In this document: in pieces, positions 8,130-8,935 of the stretch | Position numbering within the stretch: position 1 is the stretch's first letter | How the letters are laid out: each line of letters opens with the position of its first letter | Program-made: the position numbers and the translations under genes | NCBI GenBank assembly: GCA_002717915.1 | Contig: PBCV01000028.1 | Span: 14,550-23,484 of the forward strand | Length of the DNA: 8,935 bases | Reading direction: 5' to 3' | Source: Fidelibacterota bacterium | Lineage (GTDB): Bacteria > Fidelibacterota > Marinisomatia > Marinisomatales > UBA1611 | The notes under the pieces: generated by a model | Told to the model about the DNA's origin: nothing | The model's database searches: none | Seen by the model: only the letters and a program-made list of their open reading frames with translations

Positions 8130-8835
8130 TTAACATTTTTTTCTTAATTAAAATTAAAAAGAATGAAGATGAAAGTCCCACAGCACTAAAGATCATACAC
8201 ATTACCATGATCTGGTACCGGACAGCGATAAGAGGAGAAATTCCTGATAAAATTTGACCTGTCATCATCCCCGGCAGGGATACCAATCCCACTGCAAACA
8301 GGGAATTTGTGATTGGGATCAGTGCTGCCCTTAAGGCAATGCCCCTTGCTTCGAAATAATCCACATCCCTGTCCATTTCCGCTTTCAGGCGTTCTGCTGC
8401 CAGGCTGACACCGTTCATTGAACTGGCAAAGATCATTCCCGCCAGGGGTATCATGTAACGGGGCATGAACCAGGGACTCAATTTCAAAACGAATTGTGTT
8501 ACCAGAACCAGTGTTAATCCGCCGCCGCCCAAAATTGAAAGCAGAGCAAATTGGTAAAAATTCCATCGGTTATCAGGAATGGTTCGAAGAGCGATCCAAC
8601 TTGCAGCAAAAACCATAATAGACATAACACCAACGGTTATGGATGCACTATCAGACTCAAAAATGTAAGTGAGAAAATATCCAATGAGCAGAAGCTGGGC
8701 TAACATTCGGATTACAGCATAAATGGTGTTTTTCCACTCCAGTGACCATGCATGTAAAATTCCGATGACGATGGAGACTGGAATAAATACTACCAGCAAA
8801 TAGGTAAAAGGGATAGTAGTGATAGATTCATTCAT
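8113..8835 (-). CDS. fetB: UPF0014/FetB-type ABC transporter permease
   Basis: Inner-membrane protein of the UPF0014 family. The E. coli member FetB works with the ATPase FetA in iron export and resistance to oxidative stress; the substrate here is unknown. It has 240 residues, against about 250-260 for typical members. Several hydrophobic helices are visible (about 9-28, 40-58, 65-83, 97-117, 127-142, 206-230). Family signatures are IPLAGMIFASSMNGVSLA (129-146) and GLVSLPGMMTGQIL (183-196), followed by SPLIAVRYQIMVM. The cytoplasmic loop that in E. coli and Bacillus members carries LALGATP/LSLGGTP is about 13 residues shorter here and lacks that motif (residues 155-173). The ATG at 8835 is the first start after an in-frame stop at 8847-8845; no clear ribosome site is seen. 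No fetA is visible in the window. The 3' end converges on aspS across the sorting-domain remnant. Confidence 0.88.
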   Translation of the reverse strand: MNESITTIPFTYLLVVFIPVSIVIGILHAWSLEWKNTIYAVIRMLAQLLLIGYFLTYIFESDSASITVGVMSIMVFAASWIALRTIPDNRWNFYQFALLSILGGGGLTLVLVTQFVLKLSPWFMPRYMIPLAGMIFASSMNGVSLAAERLKAEMDRDVDYFEARGIALRAALIPITNSLFAVGLVSLPGMMTGQILSGISPLIAVRYQIMVMCMIFSAVGLSSSFFLILIKKKMLKWHLG

Positions 8836-8876
8836 AATGGAAACTTATACAGGTATAGAAAGATGTAGAGACTATT

Positions 8877-8935
8877 TTATAGTTTGATTCCGAACTTGGT
8901 CAGCGCTGCAATCGTCAGCCAGTAGCATCCCATTG
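8877..8935 (-). CDS. Possible 3' end of an upstream minus-strand gene, partial
   Basis: At the window edge one minus-strand frame reads MGCYWLTIAALTKFGIKL and then stops (TAA at 8879-8877). The Met need not be a start, because the frame is open to the window edge. A second minus frame is also open over this stretch (to a TAG a few bases further on), so the choice of frame is weak. If real, it would end 41 bp before the permease start and could share a transcript with it. The mixed hydrophobic tail resembles the end of a membrane protein. It shows nothing typical of an ABC ATPase, but 18 residues are too few to identify a family. Confidence 0.25.
   Translation of the reverse strand, partial: MGCYWLTIAALTKFGIKL

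Noticed and set aside
8186..8566. Second minus-strand open frame (126 codons) inside the permease gene
   Set aside because: It is an alternative frame of a gene whose own frame carries clear UPF0014 motifs and membrane helices; the alternative product has no family features.
8836..8876. Promoter for the permease gene (TATAAAAT and TATAAG-like boxes on the minus strand)
   Set aside because: No matching -35 or Bacteroidota-type TTTG element at proper spacing; AT-rich hexamers alone are not enough.

Overview
The window holds the eight-gene distal part of an F1Fo ATP synthase operon (order atpB-E-F-H-A-G-D-C, atpB missing its 5' end), then a Rho-independent terminator, aspS (aspartyl-tRNA synthetase), and on the opposite strand a short decayed coding remnant, a UPF0014/FetB-type permease gene and possibly the 3' tip of one more gene. 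Everything is chromosomal core. I see no phage, insertion sequence, CRISPR array, RNA gene or toxin/defence locus, and base composition looks even throughout.

Organism: a Gram-negative bacterium of the FCB (Fibrobacterota-Chlorobiota-Bacteroidota) neighbourhood is the best guess, with Candidatus Marinimicrobia (SAR406) as my leading candidate. Reasons: the style of the AtpB, AtpF and AspRS proteins, and a translated remnant at 7962-8129 (minus) that looks like a type IX secretion C-terminal sorting domain, or the closely similar FlgD-Ig-like tail. The unsplit atpBEFHAGDC order argues against typical Bacteroidota and Chlorobiota, where atpDC is usually separated. This placement is inference from memory, not from a search.

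Layout. 1-6126: ATP synthase. Fo genes (a, c, b) come first, then the stator subunit delta and the F1 genes alpha, gamma, beta, epsilon, all on the plus strand with gaps of 20 bp or less or with overlaps (atpF/atpH, atpD/atpC). All catalytic and proton-path residues I can check are present, and the c subunit lacks the sodium-binding signature, so a proton-coupled enzyme is likely. 6149-6183: terminator hairpin. 6204-7958: aspS, beginning 20 bp after the terminator T-run. 7959-8112: convergent junction with the decayed sorting-domain tail. 8113-8835: UPF0014/FetB permease, minus strand. 8836-8935: short leader and perhaps the end of a further minus-strand gene.

I do not see an undescribed multi-gene system here. 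The points most worth a second look are the orphaned secretion-signal tail between aspS and the permease gene, a second glutamate in the ion-binding helix of the c subunit, and the shortened ATPase-coupling loop of the permease.
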